The notes: generated by a model from the letters alone, not told the origin. Positions 10,381-20,602 are shown, counted from the stretch's first letter. The stretch is 64,000 nt of DNA from Methylophilus sp. DW102 (GCF_037076555.1 NZ_AP029023.1:2604001-2668000), one strand, 5' to 3'. Program-made: numbers and translations.

Positions 10381-11091
10381 TTAGCGAATATCTTTCCAGT
10401 ATTCGGCTTTGATTTTTTTCACCAAGAAGAACAATCCTGACAGGAACAGCAACACTGCCACCCCAATCCACAAACGGGATTGTTTGGCTGGCTCTGCCAT
10501 AAATGCGAGGAAGTTAGTCAGATCGCCGACAAACTGGTCATACTCTTGCGGATTGAGCTTACCGGCTTTGTCCAGTTTAAGGGTGTGTGTTTCGTGATCG
10601 AGTACTTGCACGCCTTGCAACTCATATAACACATGCGGCATGGCCACCTTGTCAAACACCAGGTTATTCCAGCCAGTGGGACGTGACTCATCCTTGTAGA
10701 AGCTGCGCAGATAGGCATACACCCAATCCGCACCACGCGCACGCACTTCAACGCTCAAATCAGGCGGTGCAGCACCAAACCATTTTTTCGCATCTTTAGG
10801 ATTCATGCTAATGCGCATGGTTTCGCCCACCTTCTCACCGGCAAACAACAGATTGTCTTTAATCTCTTTGTCGGTCAGGCCAATGTCCTGCAAGCGGTTG
10901 TAACGCATGTAGTTGGCGCTGTGGCAATTCAGACAGTAATTTACAAAGATCTTGGCACCACGCTGCAATGACGCTTTATCCGTCATCTTGATTGGCGCCT
11001 TGACATCAATATGCACCTCATTTGCAAACGCCATCACTGACGCCAAGAGGGCCAGACCTGCAAAGGCCTGCAAAAACAATTTTTTCATCAT
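10381..11091 (-). CDS. petC: Ubiquinol-cytochrome c reductase, cytochrome c1 subunit
   Basis: Heme c subunit of the bc1 complex, passing electrons from the Rieske centre to periplasmic cytochromes c. The start at 11091 overlaps the cytochrome b stop (TAATGATG; the next Met codon is equally possible) and gives 236 residues. A signal peptide (KKLFLQAFAGLALLASVMAFA) precedes the mature protein. The heme site YCLNCHS is near residue 50, and a C-terminal membrane anchor (about residues 205-225) is followed by a basic end. The frame is open further upstream inside petB but that is not used. Confidence 0.96.
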   Translation of the reverse strand: MMKKLFLQAFAGLALLASVMAFANEVHIDVKAPIKMTDKASLQRGAKIFVNYCLNCHSANYMRYNRLQDIGLTDKEIKDNLLFAGEKVGETMRISMNPKDAKKWFGAAPPDLSVEVRARGADWVYAYLRSFYKDESRPTGWNNLVFDKVAMPHVLYELQGVQVLDHETHTLKLDKAGKLNPQEYDQFVGDLTNFLAFMAEPAKQSRLWIGVAVLLFLSGLFFLVKKIKAEYWKDIR

Positions 11092-12377
11092 TAGTATGTC
11101 ACCCTTTCTGGCACAGGCTTGGTTTGATCTTTTTTGGTATACCAAGGCATCAAGACAAAGAATGCAAAGTACACCACTGAACAAATACGAGCCAACACAG
11201 TCGCGCGGTCTGCACGACCCATCCATGGTCCAAATTGACCCCAGACATCACCTGGCACGGTTCCCAAATAACCCAGGATCACGAAGCTGATCACAAAAGC
11301 AGCCAACCAGCGTTTGTACAACTTGCCACGGTAACGAATAGACTTCACCGGACTCTTGTCCAACCACGGCAAGAACGCAAAGGCCACGACTGACAAGCCC
11401 ATGGCTACCACACCAGGGAATTGCGAGATACCGATAGGCGGCACTGCACGCAAAATGGAGTAGTAAGGCGTGAAATACCAGACTGGCGCAATATGCGGCG
11501 GTGTTTTCAAAGGATCTGCCGGAATAAAGTTATTCGCTTCGAGGAAGTAACCACCCATTTCAGGCATAAAGAACACAATCGCAAAAAACACCATCAGGAA
11601 GACAACTACACCCACCAGATCTTTCACAGAGTAGTAAGGGTGAAATGGAATGCCATCCAATGGAATACCGGTTGCCTTGTCTTTATAGGCCTTGATTTCA
11701 ACGCCATCAGGGTTGTTAGAGCCCACTTCATGCAAAGCCACGATATGCACAGCAACCAGCCCCAGCAACACCAGCGGTAAGGCGATCACGTGGAAAGCAA
11801 AGAAACGGTTCAGGGTAGCATCGGAAACCAGATAGTCACCACGCAACCACTCAGACAAGTCAGGACCAATAAACGGCACAGTTGAGAACAGATTCACAAT
11901 CACCTGCGCACCCCAGTAAGACATTTGACCCCATGGCAGCAGGTAGCCAAAGAACGCTTCGCCCATCAGCACCAGGAAAATGCCCACACCAAACAACCAG
12001 ATCAACTCACGCGGCGTGCGATAAGATCCGTAAATCAGGCCACGGAACATATGCAAATAGACCACCACAAAGAACATGGAGGCGCCGGTCGAGTGCATGT
12101 AACGGATAATGTTGCCGCCAAATACGTCCCGCATGATGTATTCCACCGAAGCAAAGGCCAACTCGGCATCTGGCTTGTAGTTCATGGTCAGAAAAATACC
12201 GGTGACAATTTGCAGCACCAGCACCAACAAAGCCAATGACCCGAAGAAATACCAGAAGTTGAAATTTTTCGGTGCGTAATACTCGGTAAGGTGTCCCTTG
12301 ATGGTACTGGTCAGAGGGAATCTGGCATCAAACCAGCCCAATAAACCAGTGGCAGTTGTTTTTTTAGTCGTTGCCAT
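11091..12377 (-). CDS. petB: Ubiquinol-cytochrome c reductase, cytochrome b subunit
   Basis: 428-residue integral membrane subunit carrying hemes bL and bH and both quinone sites. Eight or more hydrophobic helices are visible. The heme-ligand helices carry the expected His residues (MHSTGASMFFVVVYLHMFRG; FAFHVIALP...VHIVALHEVG). The Qo-loop motif is PVWY rather than PEWY, a variant known in proteobacteria. Full length. Middle gene of petABC. Confidence 0.97.
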   Translation of the reverse strand: MATTKKTTATGLLGWFDARFPLTSTIKGHLTEYYAPKNFNFWYFFGSLALLVLVLQIVTGIFLTMNYKPDAELAFASVEYIMRDVFGGNIIRYMHSTGASMFFVVVYLHMFRGLIYGSYRTPRELIWLFGVGIFLVLMGEAFFGYLLPWGQMSYWGAQVIVNLFSTVPFIGPDLSEWLRGDYLVSDATLNRFFAFHVIALPLVLLGLVAVHIVALHEVGSNNPDGVEIKAYKDKATGIPLDGIPFHPYYSVKDLVGVVVFLMVFFAIVFFMPEMGGYFLEANNFIPADPLKTPPHIAPVWYFTPYYSILRAVPPIGISQFPGVVAMGLSVVAFAFLPWLDKSPVKSIRYRGKLYKRWLAAFVISFVILGYLGTVPGDVWGQFGPWMGRADRATVLARICSVVYFAFFVLMPWYTKKDQTKPVPERVTY

Positions 12378-12382
12378 GATAG

Positions 12383-13003
12383 TTAAGCCTCCGCCTTTTT
12401 GTCTTCGCCAATCAGCAAGGTCGTGTCAGTCAGATATTGATGCGGCGGCACCAGCAGATTTTTTGGTGCCGGAGAGCCTTTGAACACACGGCCAGCCAAG
12501 TCAAACTTAGAGCCGTGGCAAGGACAGACAAAACCACCATCCCAGTCTGCTGTCATTGCAAAGTTGTCGTTTGGTGAACAACCCAGATGCGTGCAGGTCC
12601 CCAACATGACCCCGAACTCTGGCTTGATAGAACGATCCTTGTTTTTACAATACTCAGGCTGTTGCGGCACCTCCAGATTCGGATCCGACAACTGGTCATC
12701 ATGCTTGACCAACTTATCCAGCATTTCTGGCGTACGACGCACGATCCACACCGGTTGACCACGCCATTCAGCCGTCATTTTCTCGCCCGGCTTCAACTTG
12801 CTGATATCCACCTCGACAGGTGCGCCCGCCGCTTTGGCACGTTCACTTGGCAGCATGCTACCAACAAACGGCACCGCTACTGCAGCAACCCCAACAGCCC
12901 CGGTGGCGGCAGTCGCTTTCACCAAAAAATCGCGTTTTTGCAAATCCACCTCAGATGGCTGGCAAAACGACAAACAGTTGTTGTCAATTTTGTTTTCTGA
13001 CAT
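12383..13003 (-). CDS. petA: Ubiquinol-cytochrome c reductase, Rieske iron-sulfur subunit
   Basis: 2Fe-2S subunit of the bc1 complex. I start at the ATG at 13003 (MSENKIDNN, 206 residues), preceded by GGAAGCC; the upstream open frame is not conserved-looking. A Tat-type N-terminus is visible ([25 protein letters not shown]) that remains as the membrane anchor. Cluster-binding boxes CTHLGC and CPCHGS lie about 22 residues apart. The Tat translocase genes needed for its insertion lie 3.4 kb further on. Confidence 0.96.
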   Translation of the reverse strand: MSENKIDNNCLSFCQPSEVDLQKRDFLVKATAATGAVGVAAVAVPFVGSMLPSERAKAAGAPVEVDISKLKPGEKMTAEWRGQPVWIVRRTPEMLDKLVKHDDQLSDPNLEVPQQPEYCKNKDRSIKPEFGVMLGTCTHLGCSPNDNFAMTADWDGGFVCPCHGSKFDLAGRVFKGSPAPKNLLVPPHQYLTDTTLLIGEDKKAEA

Positions 13004-13119
13004 TGGCTTCCTTAATCTACCCTTTTGAGGTAACAGTGAGTATAAAACTTGAGTCGCGATTATACATTTTTCGCAGAAACAAGCCAAATTTATTTCAATA
13101 AGTCATTGATATTAATCAA

Positions 13120-13866
13120 TTAAACAGGGTTGCCCAACTCAACATAAACATGTTCCAAGCCATGCGTTTGTGCAAGCCACTGCCCTAGCGCCTGCACGCC
13201 ATAACGCTCAGTGGCATGATGACCGGCACTGAGGTAAGCCGTGTCTGATTCGCAGACGGTATGCCAGGTTTGCTCGGAGACTTCACCACTGATAAACAGA
13301 TCCACGCCAGCAGTGACCGCCAGTTGAATATAAGATTGGGCAGCGCCAGTACACCAGGAGACAGTGTGTACTAACTTATCAGGGGCCCCAAGCACTTGTG
13401 GCTGCCGCCCCAATCGTTGTGCAACATGCTCTGCCACCTGCGCCAGCAACATCGGTTGCGCCAAGGTGGTCACAGGCAGCATATTCTTATCATCGAGATA
13501 GCGTGTCACCGGCCAGCCGAACACCTGTCCCAGTTGCACATTGTTTCCCACCTGCGGATGTGCATCCAGCGGCAGGTGATACGCCAGCAGGCTGATATCA
13601 TGTGTGAGCAAGCGCTTGAGGCGCTGACGCTTGAGCCCAGTCACCTCGGCTGACTCGCCACGCCAGAAATAACCATGATGCACTAGAATCGCATCCGCAT
13701 TGGCGGCAATGGCCGCCTCAATCAGCGCCTGACTGGCAGTTACGCCACTGATAATGCGCCGCACTTGCGGCCGCCCCTCCACCTGCAAGCCGTTGGGGCA
13801 ATAGTCCTGGAATTTGCTTACTTGCAAAAAATTAGCCAATTCACTAACAAGAAGATTCAATTCCAT
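13120..13866 (-). CDS. NIF3/YbgI-family dinuclear metal protein
   Basis: 248-residue member of the NIF3-like family, hexameric proteins with a two-metal centre. The biochemical role is unsettled; some are annotated GTP cyclohydrolase I type 2. Metal ligands are visible as ILVHHGYFW (about residue 63) and the late GHHATERYGV motif (about residue 217). Divergently transcribed from the HtrA-type protease. The family is clear; a specific function is not claimed. Confidence 0.9.
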   Translation of the reverse strand: MELNLLVSELANFLQVSKFQDYCPNGLQVEGRPQVRRIISGVTASQALIEAAIAANADAILVHHGYFWRGESAEVTGLKRQRLKRLLTHDISLLAYHLPLDAHPQVGNNVQLGQVFGWPVTRYLDDKNMLPVTTLAQPMLLAQVAEHVAQRLGRQPQVLGAPDKLVHTVSWCTGAAQSYIQLAVTAGVDLFISGEVSEQTWHTVCESDTAYLSAGHHATERYGVQALGQWLAQTHGLEHVYVELGNPV

Positions 13867-13934
13867 CTCTGAGTCTCATATACTAGTCGTTGTTAAAGAT
13901 ATTCACTTATTGCACATTCTCTCTTTTGGCATCT

Positions 13935-15092
13935 ATGCGACATCTCTGGTCTATCTTCTCACAAGCAGTCACCGTTTGTCTGGGCATTTTGTTTGTCTTA
14001 AAACTTTTTTATCCCACCCTGCTCACGCAACCCGTGAACAAAACCCTGGTGATCAAGGAAACGGCCGCCACTAGCCAGGCCATGGTCGCGAAGTCCGGCT
14101 ACCGCAATGCCGTCAGCAAGGCCATGCCCTCAGTGGTGAATATTTTCACCACGGCCCGCATGAGTCAGGATCCACACCGCGCATTGAAGAATGACCCATT
14201 GTTTCGTCATTTTTTCGGTGATGAAGTAGAAGAAGAGGATGAGCAACCTGAAAACAGCCTCGGTAGCGGCGTGATTGTCAGTGCCGATGGCCTGATCCTG
14301 ACCAATAACCATGTGATCAGCTCGGCCGATCAAATTGAAGTTGCGCTCAGCGATGGCAGCAAGTCCTCAGCCACAGTGGTCGGTACCGATCCCGAGACCG
14401 ACCTGGCCGTGCTCAAAATAGACCGCAAACAACTCCCTGCCATCACATTCAGCAATAGTGACCAGATGAAGGTAGGGGATGTCGTCCTGGCAATTGGCAA
14501 CCCGTTTGGCGTTGGACAAACCGTGACCCAAGGCATTATTAGCGCACTGGGACGCAACCATCTGGGCATCAATACATTTGAGAACTTTATTCAAACCGAT
14601 GCCTCCATTAACCCTGGCAACTCCGGTGGCGCGCTGATCGACGTCAACGGCAACCTGATAGGCATCAATAGTGCCATTTATTCCCGCAATGGCGGCAGCA
14701 TGGGGATAGGCTTTGCTATTCCGGTCAGCATCGCCAAACAGGTCATGGAACAAATTACCTTTAATGGGTCGGTGACGCGTGGCTGGATAGGCATAGAAGC
14801 GCAAGACATTACGCCAGAACTGGCGGAATCCTTTAACCTTAAGAATGTCAACGGCTCCTTAATTGCCGGTGTGTTGTTAGACAGCCCGGCTGATCGCGCC
14901 GGTTTGCGTCCTGGCGACATCCTGATTGCCATCGACAACAAACCTGTGTCTGACAGCCAGGCAATGCTAAATATAATCGCCATGCTCAAGCCACGTGACA
15001 AGGCAACATTGGCAATCTTGCGCGCAGGCAAGAAAATGGAGATCAGCCTGATCGTAGGTAAGCGCCCACTACCAAGCAAGGTAGCGCAATAA
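13935..15092 (+). CDS. Membrane-anchored HtrA-type serine protease (DegS/AlgW-like)
   Basis: Trypsin-fold periplasmic protease of the S1C family. From the ATG at 13935 it has 385 residues: an N-terminal membrane anchor (about 10-30), a protease domain with the triad H126 (TNNHV), D156 (TDLAVLKI) and S230 (GNSGGA), and one PDZ domain (about 285-370). A single PDZ plus anchor resembles DegS/AlgW, which start envelope-stress proteolysis of anti-sigma factors, rather than two-PDZ DegP. A TTG at 13890 is an alternative start; neither has a strong ribosome binding site. No anti-sigma gene is nearby. Confidence 0.92.
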   Translation: MRHLWSIFSQAVTVCLGILFVLKLFYPTLLTQPVNKTLVIKETAATSQAMVAKSGYRNAVSKAMPSVVNIFTTARMSQDPHRALKNDPLFRHFFGDEVEEEDEQPENSLGSGVIVSADGLILTNNHVISSADQIEVALSDGSKSSATVVGTDPETDLAVLKIDRKQLPAITFSNSDQMKVGDVVLAIGNPFGVGQTVTQGIISALGRNHLGINTFENFIQTDASINPGNSGGALIDVNGNLIGINSAIYSRNGGSMGIGFAIPVSIAKQVMEQITFNGSVTRGWIGIEAQDITPELAESFNLKNVNGSLIAGVLLDSPADRAGLRPGDILIAIDNKPVSDSQAMLNIIAMLKPRDKATLAILRAGKKMEISLIVGKRPLPSKVAQ

Positions 15093-15105
15093 CTAGAAAG
15101 TAGAA

Positions 15106-15843
15106 TTATGTGGGCGTAGCATTGTCCGCTGGCGATTGCGGCAACCAGCGCACCACCAGCAGGCCCAGCTCATAGAGCAACCACAACGGGATGGCCAGCA
15201 TGCATTGTGAGACAATGTCAGGGGGCGTAAAAATGGCGCCCAACACAAAAGCGCCTACGATTACATAAGAGCGCGCCTCCTTGAGTTGCGCCAAAGTCAC
15301 CCACCCCATCAATGATAACAATATGACGGCGATGGGCACTTCAAACGCAAAGCCAAACGCCAGAAACATGCCGATGACAAAGTCGAGATACTCAGCAATA
15401 TCTGTCATCACCGCGACACCCGCCGGCGCACTACCCACCAGAAAGCCAAACACAACCGGGAACACGGCAAAATAGGCAAAGGCCATGCCCATAAAGAATA
15501 ACCCGATGGCCGCCGCAAGCAGGGGCCGAATCAATCGTTTTTCATGTGCGTATAACCCCGGTGCGATAAATGCCCAGCACTGATAAATCATCCATGGCAA
15601 CGCGATCAAAAAGGCCGCCATCATGGTTACTTTCATCGGCACAAAGAAGGGCGTGGTGACTGCTGTCGCTATCATTTGCGCCCCTTGCGGCAACTTTGCC
15701 AGCAAGGGTGCCGCCAGCAAATGATAAATGCGGTCAGCAAACGGAAACAAAGCCACAAAAATGACCAGCCAGCCCGCAACCGCACGCAACAAACGGTTAC
15801 GCAGCTCAATCAGGTGGGAAATAAAACTTTCAGTAGGCGTCAT
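15106..15843 (-). CDS. tatC: Sec-independent protein translocase TatC
   Basis: 245-residue core receptor of the twin-arginine translocase with six predicted membrane helices. It begins MTPTESFISHLIELRNRLLRA, matching the conserved N-terminal segment that recognises twin-arginine signals, and includes SPGLYAHEKR-like and FEVPIAVILL blocks. Last gene of tatABC; it converges with the protease gene, with only 13 bases between stops and no evident terminator. Confidence 0.97.
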   Translation of the reverse strand: MTPTESFISHLIELRNRLLRAVAGWLVIFVALFPFADRIYHLLAAPLLAKLPQGAQMIATAVTTPFFVPMKVTMMAAFLIALPWMIYQCWAFIAPGLYAHEKRLIRPLLAAAIGLFFMGMAFAYFAVFPVVFGFLVGSAPAGVAVMTDIAEYLDFVIGMFLAFGFAFEVPIAVILLSLMGWVTLAQLKEARSYVIVGAFVLGAIFTPPDIVSQCMLAIPLWLLYELGLLVVRWLPQSPADNATPT

Positions 15844-15874
15844 AATTTATACAGCGCGATCAAACTACAAACGC

Positions 15875-16396
15875 TTAGAGGATGGGTTCATTCGGTGGCG
15901 TATCGTTTGCCGCCTTCGCCGCCTGCCGTGCGCGGCGCTGTCTCGGCTTTGCCGCAGGGGCTTCTGCAAATAACTCGGCTTGTGGCGCTGGTGCAGGTTC
16001 AAAAGCCACCAATGCGCTAGGCACTGCTGCTTCAGCAGGCTGTTCATCGTTCACCGGTGTTGACTTGCGTTGACGTGGTTTGCGTGGCGGTTTAACCGGC
16101 TCAACAACCTTCTCTGGCTGGACACTGGTTTCGGCGATAGAATTCTCAGGCAAAATATGCTGTGCCGCATCGTCATATACCGACTGCAAGCCCGACTTTA
16201 CTTCATCTTGCAGTTGTTGCAACTCGGCAAATCTGGCTTCACGATTAACCTCATCTTTTACCTGGCTGACAAAACGTTGCATGCGCCCAAAAAAAGCGCC
16301 CGCAGTGCGGGCGACTTTAGGCAGTTTTTCCGGCCCGATCACCACCAAGGCAACCAGCGCAATCACCAGTAATTCTGAAAACGAAATATCAAACAC
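15875..16396 (-). CDS. tatB: Sec-independent protein translocase TatB
   Basis: 173-residue Tat component that binds TatC and signal peptides. A single N-terminal membrane helix with the FxExxxxxxxxxxxxGPEKLP pattern (residues 1-25) is followed by an amphipathic helix and a long variable tail rich in Pro, Ala and basic clusters (about 100-173). The tail is low-complexity and probably disordered, as is common in this family. Confidence 0.95.
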   Translation of the reverse strand: MFDISFSELLVIALVALVVIGPEKLPKVARTAGAFFGRMQRFVSQVKDEVNREARFAELQQLQDEVKSGLQSVYDDAAQHILPENSIAETSVQPEKVVEPVKPPRKPRQRKSTPVNDEQPAEAAVPSALVAFEPAPAPQAELFAEAPAAKPRQRRARQAAKAANDTPPNEPIL

Positions 16397-16409
16397 AATC
16401 GGTCAGTAG

Positions 16410-16592
16410 TTACTTACTTTTGTCAGAAATCTCATCAGGCTTAGAACCTTCTTTGCCGTCATTCATTGCTTTTTTAAACTCATTGACCGCGCCACCTACA
16501 TCACCGCCAATATTACGCAGCTTTTTGGTACCAAACACCAGCACCACGATCAGTAACACGATCAGCCAATGCCATAAACTGAATGAACCCAT
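16410..16592 (-). CDS. tatA: Sec-independent protein translocase TatA
   Basis: 60-residue pore-forming Tat subunit, at the short end for the family. One N-terminal membrane helix ([15 protein letters not shown]) is followed by the conserved [24 protein letters not shown] amphipathic segment region and a short acidic/basic tail. It starts the tat unit just after the HIT gene and the his genes, an arrangement common in betaproteobacteria. Confidence 0.96.
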   Translation of the reverse strand: MGSFSLWHWLIVLLIVVLVFGTKKLRNIGGDVGGAVNEFKKAMNDGKEGSKPDEISDKSK

Positions 16593-16617
16593 TGCAATCT
16601 CCTTAACGCGTCAACTT

Positions 16618-16947
16618 TTAAGCGGCAGGCCCGCCACCAAAGACATGCAGATGGATATGGAACACTTCCTGGCCACCCTCACGCCCGACATTCATCACTG
16701 TTTTATAGCCAACCAACCCTTGCTCAGCAGCCAGCTTGGCACCCAGCAACATCATTTTACCAAGGAGCGCCTGATGCTCAGCAGTACATTCTTTAAGCGT
16801 TTCAATATGTGCTTTGGGGACAATCAGAAAATGCACCCGCGCCAGTGGCCGAATATCATGAAATGCGATGACCTCGTCATCTTCATACAGCAATTTCGCC
16901 GGAATAGTGCCAGCAACAATTTTACAAAAAATGCAGTCTGCACTCAT
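16618..16947 (-). CDS. HIT-family purine nucleotide phosphoramidase-like protein
   Basis: 109-residue histidine-triad protein of the HinT group, hydrolysing nucleoside phosphoramidates. It carries CIFCKIVAG (Cys pair found in many HinT) at the N-terminus and the triad [11 protein letters not shown] near residues 95-105. The start overlaps the hisE stop by four bases (ATGA), so it is cotranscribed with the his genes, a frequent betaproteobacterial linkage with no known pathway reason. Confidence 0.94.
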   Translation of the reverse strand: MSADCIFCKIVAGTIPAKLLYEDDEVIAFHDIRPLARVHFLIVPKAHIETLKECTAEHQALLGKMMLLGAKLAAEQGLVGYKTVMNVGREGGQEVFHIHLHVFGGGPAA

Positions 16948-17264
16948 TCTTTTCTGCTCGCTTTCTCAACGATGCCCGACAGCCCTTCACGCCGCGCAAG
17001 CTCATTAAGCACATCCTGCGCCTGCAAGCCGGCATGACTTAACATCACCAGGGTATGAAACCATAAATCGGCGGTTTCATAAATCAGCTCTTCCTTGTTG
17101 CCGCCTTTGGCCGCAATCACTGTTTCCGTCGCTTCTTCACCCACTTTTTTGAGAATGCTGTCCATGCCTTTGGCATAGAGTTTGGCGACATAGGAGCTGG
17201 CCGGATCGGCACTTTTACGCGCTTCCAGCAACTCAGACAAGCGGCTTAATACGTCATCACTCAT
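16944..17264 (-). CDS. hisE: Phosphoribosyl-ATP pyrophosphatase
   Basis: 106-residue all-alpha NTP pyrophosphatase catalysing step 2 of histidine synthesis (PR-ATP to PR-AMP). Conserved [15 protein letters not shown] and [15 protein letters not shown] segments bear the metal-binding acidic residues. It is a separate protein from hisI here and overlaps the hisI end by eight bases. Confidence 0.96.
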   Translation of the reverse strand: MSDDVLSRLSELLEARKSADPASSYVAKLYAKGMDSILKKVGEEATETVIAAKGGNKEELIYETADLWFHTLVMLSHAGLQAQDVLNELARREGLSGIVEKASRKE

Positions 17265-17640
17265 GGTAAATCGCTTTCGGGTCTTTGAGCACAGGCTCTA
17301 CAGTCACCCAGGTATCGCCCTGTAATTGCTGAAAGAAACAGTTATGCCTACCTGTGTGACAGGCGATGCCACCCAATTGTTCGACCGTGATCAGCACGAC
17401 ATCATTATCGCAATCGAGACGAATGTCGTGCACGATTTGCGTGTGCCCAGACTCTTCACCTTTATGCCACAGCTTGTTGCGCGAGCGTGAATAGTAAACC
17501 GCATGACCAGAGTCCCTAGTCAACTGCAAGGCTTCGCGGTTCATCCAGGCAAACATGAGAATTTTACCGGTGTCTTTTTCCTGGGCGATGACCGGCACCA
17601 AGCCTTCTGCCGTCCAGGCCACTTGCTCCAGCCAGTTCAT
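17257..17640 (-). CDS. hisI: Phosphoribosyl-AMP cyclohydrolase
   Basis: 127-residue enzyme of step 3 of histidine synthesis, opening the adenine ring of PR-AMP. Zinc-ligand and active-site motifs are visible: [32 protein letters not shown], and the DCDNDVVLI plus [10 protein letters not shown] segment with its cysteines. Overlaps both hisF (ATGA) and hisE, indicating tight coupling. Confidence 0.97.
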   Translation of the reverse strand: MNWLEQVAWTAEGLVPVIAQEKDTGKILMFAWMNREALQLTRDSGHAVYYSRSRNKLWHKGEESGHTQIVHDIRLDCDNDVVLITVEQLGGIACHTGRHNCFFQQLQGDTWVTVEPVLKDPKAIYHE

Positions 17641-18401
17641 CGCACTTCTATCCCATGTTCACGCATATAGTCTTTCGCTTGCTGTACAGTGAATTCGCCA
17701 TAGTGAAAAATACTGGCAGCCAGAACAGCGTCGGCGCCACCAACGGTGACACCCTCCACCAGATGTTGCAGATTCCCCACGCCGCCGGAAGCAATCAATG
17801 GCACATCCACTGCTTCGCTGATCGCTTTGTTGAGCGGGTTATTAAATCCGATTTTGGTTCCATCGCGGTCCATGCTGGTGACCAGCAACTCACCGGCCCC
17901 CAGACTCACCATCTTTTGCGCCCATTTGACGGCATCGAGACCAGTCGGATTACGCCCGCCATGGGTGAACACTTCCCACTCAAACGGCTGGTTATCTACT
18001 TTTTTTGCATCAATCGCGACCACTATACACTGCGAACCAAAACGTCCGGCAGCATCCTCAACCACTTGCGGATTGACCACGGCAGTGGTGTTGATGCTTA
18101 CTTTATCGGCCCCCGCATTCAGTAGCCGCCGCACATCTTCAACCTTGCGCACGCCGCCACCGACGGTTAACGGGATAAAGATCTGCTCGGCCACACGCTC
18201 AATAATGTGCAGAATCAAGTCACGATTGTCTGAGCTGGCGGTAATATCCAGAAACGTCAGTTCGTCCGCGCCCTGGTCGTTGTAGCGCTGTGCGATTTCC
18301 ACCGGATCGCCTGCATCGCGCAATTCCAGAAAATTCACGCCTTTGACGACACGACCATCAGTCACATCCAGGCAAGGAATAATGCGTTTGGCGCAGCCCA
18401 T
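17637..18401 (-). CDS. hisF: Imidazole glycerol phosphate synthase subunit HisF
   Basis: 254-residue TIM-barrel cyclase that uses ammonia from HisH to make imidazole glycerol phosphate and AICAR. Begins [21 protein letters not shown] with the catalytic Asp of CLDV. The second catalytic Asp lies in [11 protein letters not shown]. The phosphate-binding GGVGNLQHL and [10 protein letters not shown] segments are present. Only two bases lie between hisA and hisF. Confidence 0.98.
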   Translation of the reverse strand: MGCAKRIIPCLDVTDGRVVKGVNFLELRDAGDPVEIAQRYNDQGADELTFLDITASSDNRDLILHIIERVAEQIFIPLTVGGGVRKVEDVRRLLNAGADKVSINTTAVVNPQVVEDAAGRFGSQCIVVAIDAKKVDNQPFEWEVFTHGGRNPTGLDAVKWAQKMVSLGAGELLVTSMDRDGTKIGFNNPLNKAISEAVDVPLIASGGVGNLQHLVEGVTVGGADAVLAASIFHYGEFTVQQAKDYMREHGIEVR

Positions 18402-18403
18402 TT

Positions 18404-19147
18404 TTATTGACCACTCAGCTGGTCAGCTAATGCTTGCGCAGCAGAAAAGTCCAGTGTCCCTTCATAAATGGCGCGGCCGGTAATGGCACCCATGATGCCT
18501 TCATCCTGCACGGCGCACAAGTTGCGCACATCATCCAGATTGGTCACCCCGCCACTGGCGATCACCGGAATCGTTAATGCCTGCGCCAATGCTACAGTCG
18601 CTTCAATATTCACGCCGGTCAACATGCCATCCCGGCCGATATCCGTGTAAACAATACTTTCCACACCGTAATCTTCAAATTTCTTCGCCAGGTCAATCAC
18701 ATCATGCCCCGTCAACTTGGACCAGCCATCCACAGCTACTTTGCCGTCTTTGGCATCCAGCCCCACCATGATCTGGCCTGGGAAAGCATAGCAGGCCTCA
18801 TGCAGAAAGCCCGGATTCTTCACAGCGGCGGTCCCAATAATGACATAGCTGATACCATCATCCAGATAGCGCTCTATCGTATCCAGATCACGGATGCCAC
18901 CGCCCAATTGAATAGGGATATCCCCACCTATTGCAGCCACAATAGACTTGATCGCACCTTCATTGACAGGCTTGCCCGCAAAGGCCCCATTCAAGTCCAC
19001 CAGGTGTAAACGCTTACCGCCTTTATCTGCCCAATGTCTGGCCATCGCTGCAGGATCTTCGGAAAATACGGTGGATTCTTCCATCAGTCCCTGCTTCAAA
19101 CGCACGCAGTGGCCATCTTTTAAATCAATTGCTGGAATGATTAACAT
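18404..19147 (-). CDS. hisA: ProFAR isomerase
   Basis: 247-residue TIM-barrel isomerase of step 4 of histidine synthesis. Begins [20 protein letters not shown] with the catalytic Asp in AIDLK. The second catalytic Asp is in [12 protein letters not shown], and the phosphate-binding SGGVTNL and [10 protein letters not shown] loops follow. Homologous half-barrel repeats with hisF are obvious. Fifty-three bases downstream of hisH. Confidence 0.98.
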   Translation of the reverse strand: MLIIPAIDLKDGHCVRLKQGLMEESTVFSEDPAAMARHWADKGGKRLHLVDLNGAFAGKPVNEGAIKSIVAAIGGDIPIQLGGGIRDLDTIERYLDDGISYVIIGTAAVKNPGFLHEACYAFPGQIMVGLDAKDGKVAVDGWSKLTGHDVIDLAKKFEDYGVESIVYTDIGRDGMLTGVNIEATVALAQALTIPVIASGGVTNLDDVRNLCAVQDEGIMGAITGRAIYEGTLDFSAAQALADQLSGQ

Positions 19148-19200
19148 GTTGTTTTCAGTAGATAAATAACGAGTAGTGACTAAAACGACTGTAGCCCGTC

Positions 19201-19848
19201 TTAGGGCTTCCAGTTTACAAAATTACGTAAAAGTTGCAAGCCTGCACTGGCGCTCTTTTCCGGGTGAAACTGCACGGCAAATACATTGTCACGTGCAATC
19301 GCACCGGTAAAATCAAATGGATAGGCGGTAGTCGCAGCGGTCAATGCCGTCTCATCCGGGACAACATAGTAGCTATGCACGTAGTAAAAACGGGCCTGGT
19401 CAGGAATCTCTTGCCACAAGGCATGCGGCTGAGTCTGATGTACCTGGCTCCAGCCCATGTGCGGGACCTTGAGCTTTTCACCATGCACATCCACCATTTT
19501 TGCCTGAGGAAAGCGCTTGACCTCGCCGGCATACACGCCTAGCCCAGGCACATTGCCTTCTTCAGAATGCTGAAACAACATTTGCAAACCAATACATATG
19601 CCGAGGAAAGGCTTTTGCTGTGTTGCATCCATCACTGCCTGACGCAAACTGCGCGCATCCAATTCACGAATGCAATCCGGCATGGCGCCCTGCCCCGGAA
19701 ACACTACCCGCTCCGCCTGGGCAATTTGCGCAGGATCGCTGGTGACTGCAACCGTGGTATCAGGCGCTACCGCTTTGAAAGCATTGGCAACTGAACGGAG
19801 GTTTCCCATGCCATAATCAACAATGGCGACTTGCAAACGATTCATCAT
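19201..19848 (-). CDS. hisH: Imidazole glycerol phosphate synthase glutaminase subunit
   Basis: Class I glutamine amidotransferase supplying ammonia to HisF. About 215 residues from the ATG at 19848 (the next Met codon is also possible; an in-frame TTG lies just upstream). The nucleophile Cys is in [10 protein letters not shown], and the His and Glu of the triad are in VQFHPEKS. The YVHSYY segment before it is typical of HisH. Confidence 0.96.
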   Translation of the reverse strand: MMNRLQVAIVDYGMGNLRSVANAFKAVAPDTTVAVTSDPAQIAQAERVVFPGQGAMPDCIRELDARSLRQAVMDATQQKPFLGICIGLQMLFQHSEEGNVPGLGVYAGEVKRFPQAKMVDVHGEKLKVPHMGWSQVHQTQPHALWQEIPDQARFYYVHSYYVVPDETALTAATTAYPFDFTGAIARDNVFAVQFHPEKSASAGLQLLRNFVNWKP

Positions 19849-19859
19849 AAACAATCGGG

Positions 19860-20450
19860 CTATAACGCACCTTTGGTTGATGGCATCAAGCCGGCCATGC
19901 GAGGATCCTGGGTGGCCGCCATACGCAAGGCACGGCCAAACGCTTTAAAAATCGTTTCCGCCTGGTGATGAGCGTTTTGGCCTTTGAGATTATCAATGTG
20001 CAGCGTGACCAGTGCATGATTGACAAAGCCCTGGAAAAATTCGTGAATCAGATCTACATCAAACTCACCGATCATGGCACGCGTAAAGGTGCAATCAAAC
20101 GCCAAGCCCGGACGACCGGACAAGTCCAGCGCCACACGGCTCAAGGCTTCATCCAGCGGGACATAGCTATGCCCGTAGCGCGTCAAGCCTTTTTTGTCGC
20201 CCAACGCTTTGCTGAATGCCTGACCCAAGGTAATCCCGATATCTTCAACCGTATGGTGGGCATCAATATGCAAATCCCCCTTGGCATGCACTTTCAAATC
20301 TATCATGCCATGACGGGCGATTTGATCTAGCATGTGATCCAAAAAGCCCAGCCCACTGTCCAGTTCAGACTGCCCTGTACCATCGAGATTAATCGACACA
20401 GTAATTTGGGTTTCTAGCGTATTACGCGTAACTTCGGCTTGACGTGACAT
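19860..20450 (-). CDS. hisB: Imidazoleglycerol-phosphate dehydratase
   Basis: 196-residue monofunctional dehydratase of step 6 of histidine synthesis, without the N-terminal phosphatase domain of enterobacterial HisB. Start chosen at the ATG at 20450 ([15 protein letters not shown]). The Mn-binding His motifs [25 protein letters not shown] and [18 protein letters not shown] segments are visible. Lies downstream of the strong hps terminator, so it must have its own promoter or rely on read-through. Confidence 0.96.
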   Translation of the reverse strand: MSRQAEVTRNTLETQITVSINLDGTGQSELDSGLGFLDHMLDQIARHGMIDLKVHAKGDLHIDAHHTVEDIGITLGQAFSKALGDKKGLTRYGHSYVPLDEALSRVALDLSGRPGLAFDCTFTRAMIGEFDVDLIHEFFQGFVNHALVTLHIDNLKGQNAHHQAETIFKAFGRALRMAATQDPRMAGLMPSTKGAL

Positions 20451-20542
20451 ATGAGAGAGGAAGGTGATCACTGAGAGTTTGCAAGTATTACACGCATTTT
20501 ACAGCAAGTCTTGGCAGACAGGCAAAACCAGTTGTGAAAAAC

Positions 20543-20571
20543 AAAAAAGCAGCCCAATGGACTGCTTTTTT
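20543..20571 (-). terminator. Intrinsic terminator of hps
   Basis: Stem AAAAAAGCAG/CTGCTTTTTT, extended by an inner CC/GG pair around a short loop, followed by TTTTTTGTTTTT in the minus direction. It lies 32 bases after the hps stop codon and separates hps from hisB. Confidence 0.9.
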
Positions 20572-20602
20572 GAATCGTGCATTTATCAGAAATAAAAGCG
20601 GA

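Noticed and set aside
13890..13934. TTG start adding 15 residues to the HtrA-type protease
   Set aside because: The added residues disrupt the usual short cytoplasmic start before the anchor, and ATG at 13935 is preferred; the point is not settled.
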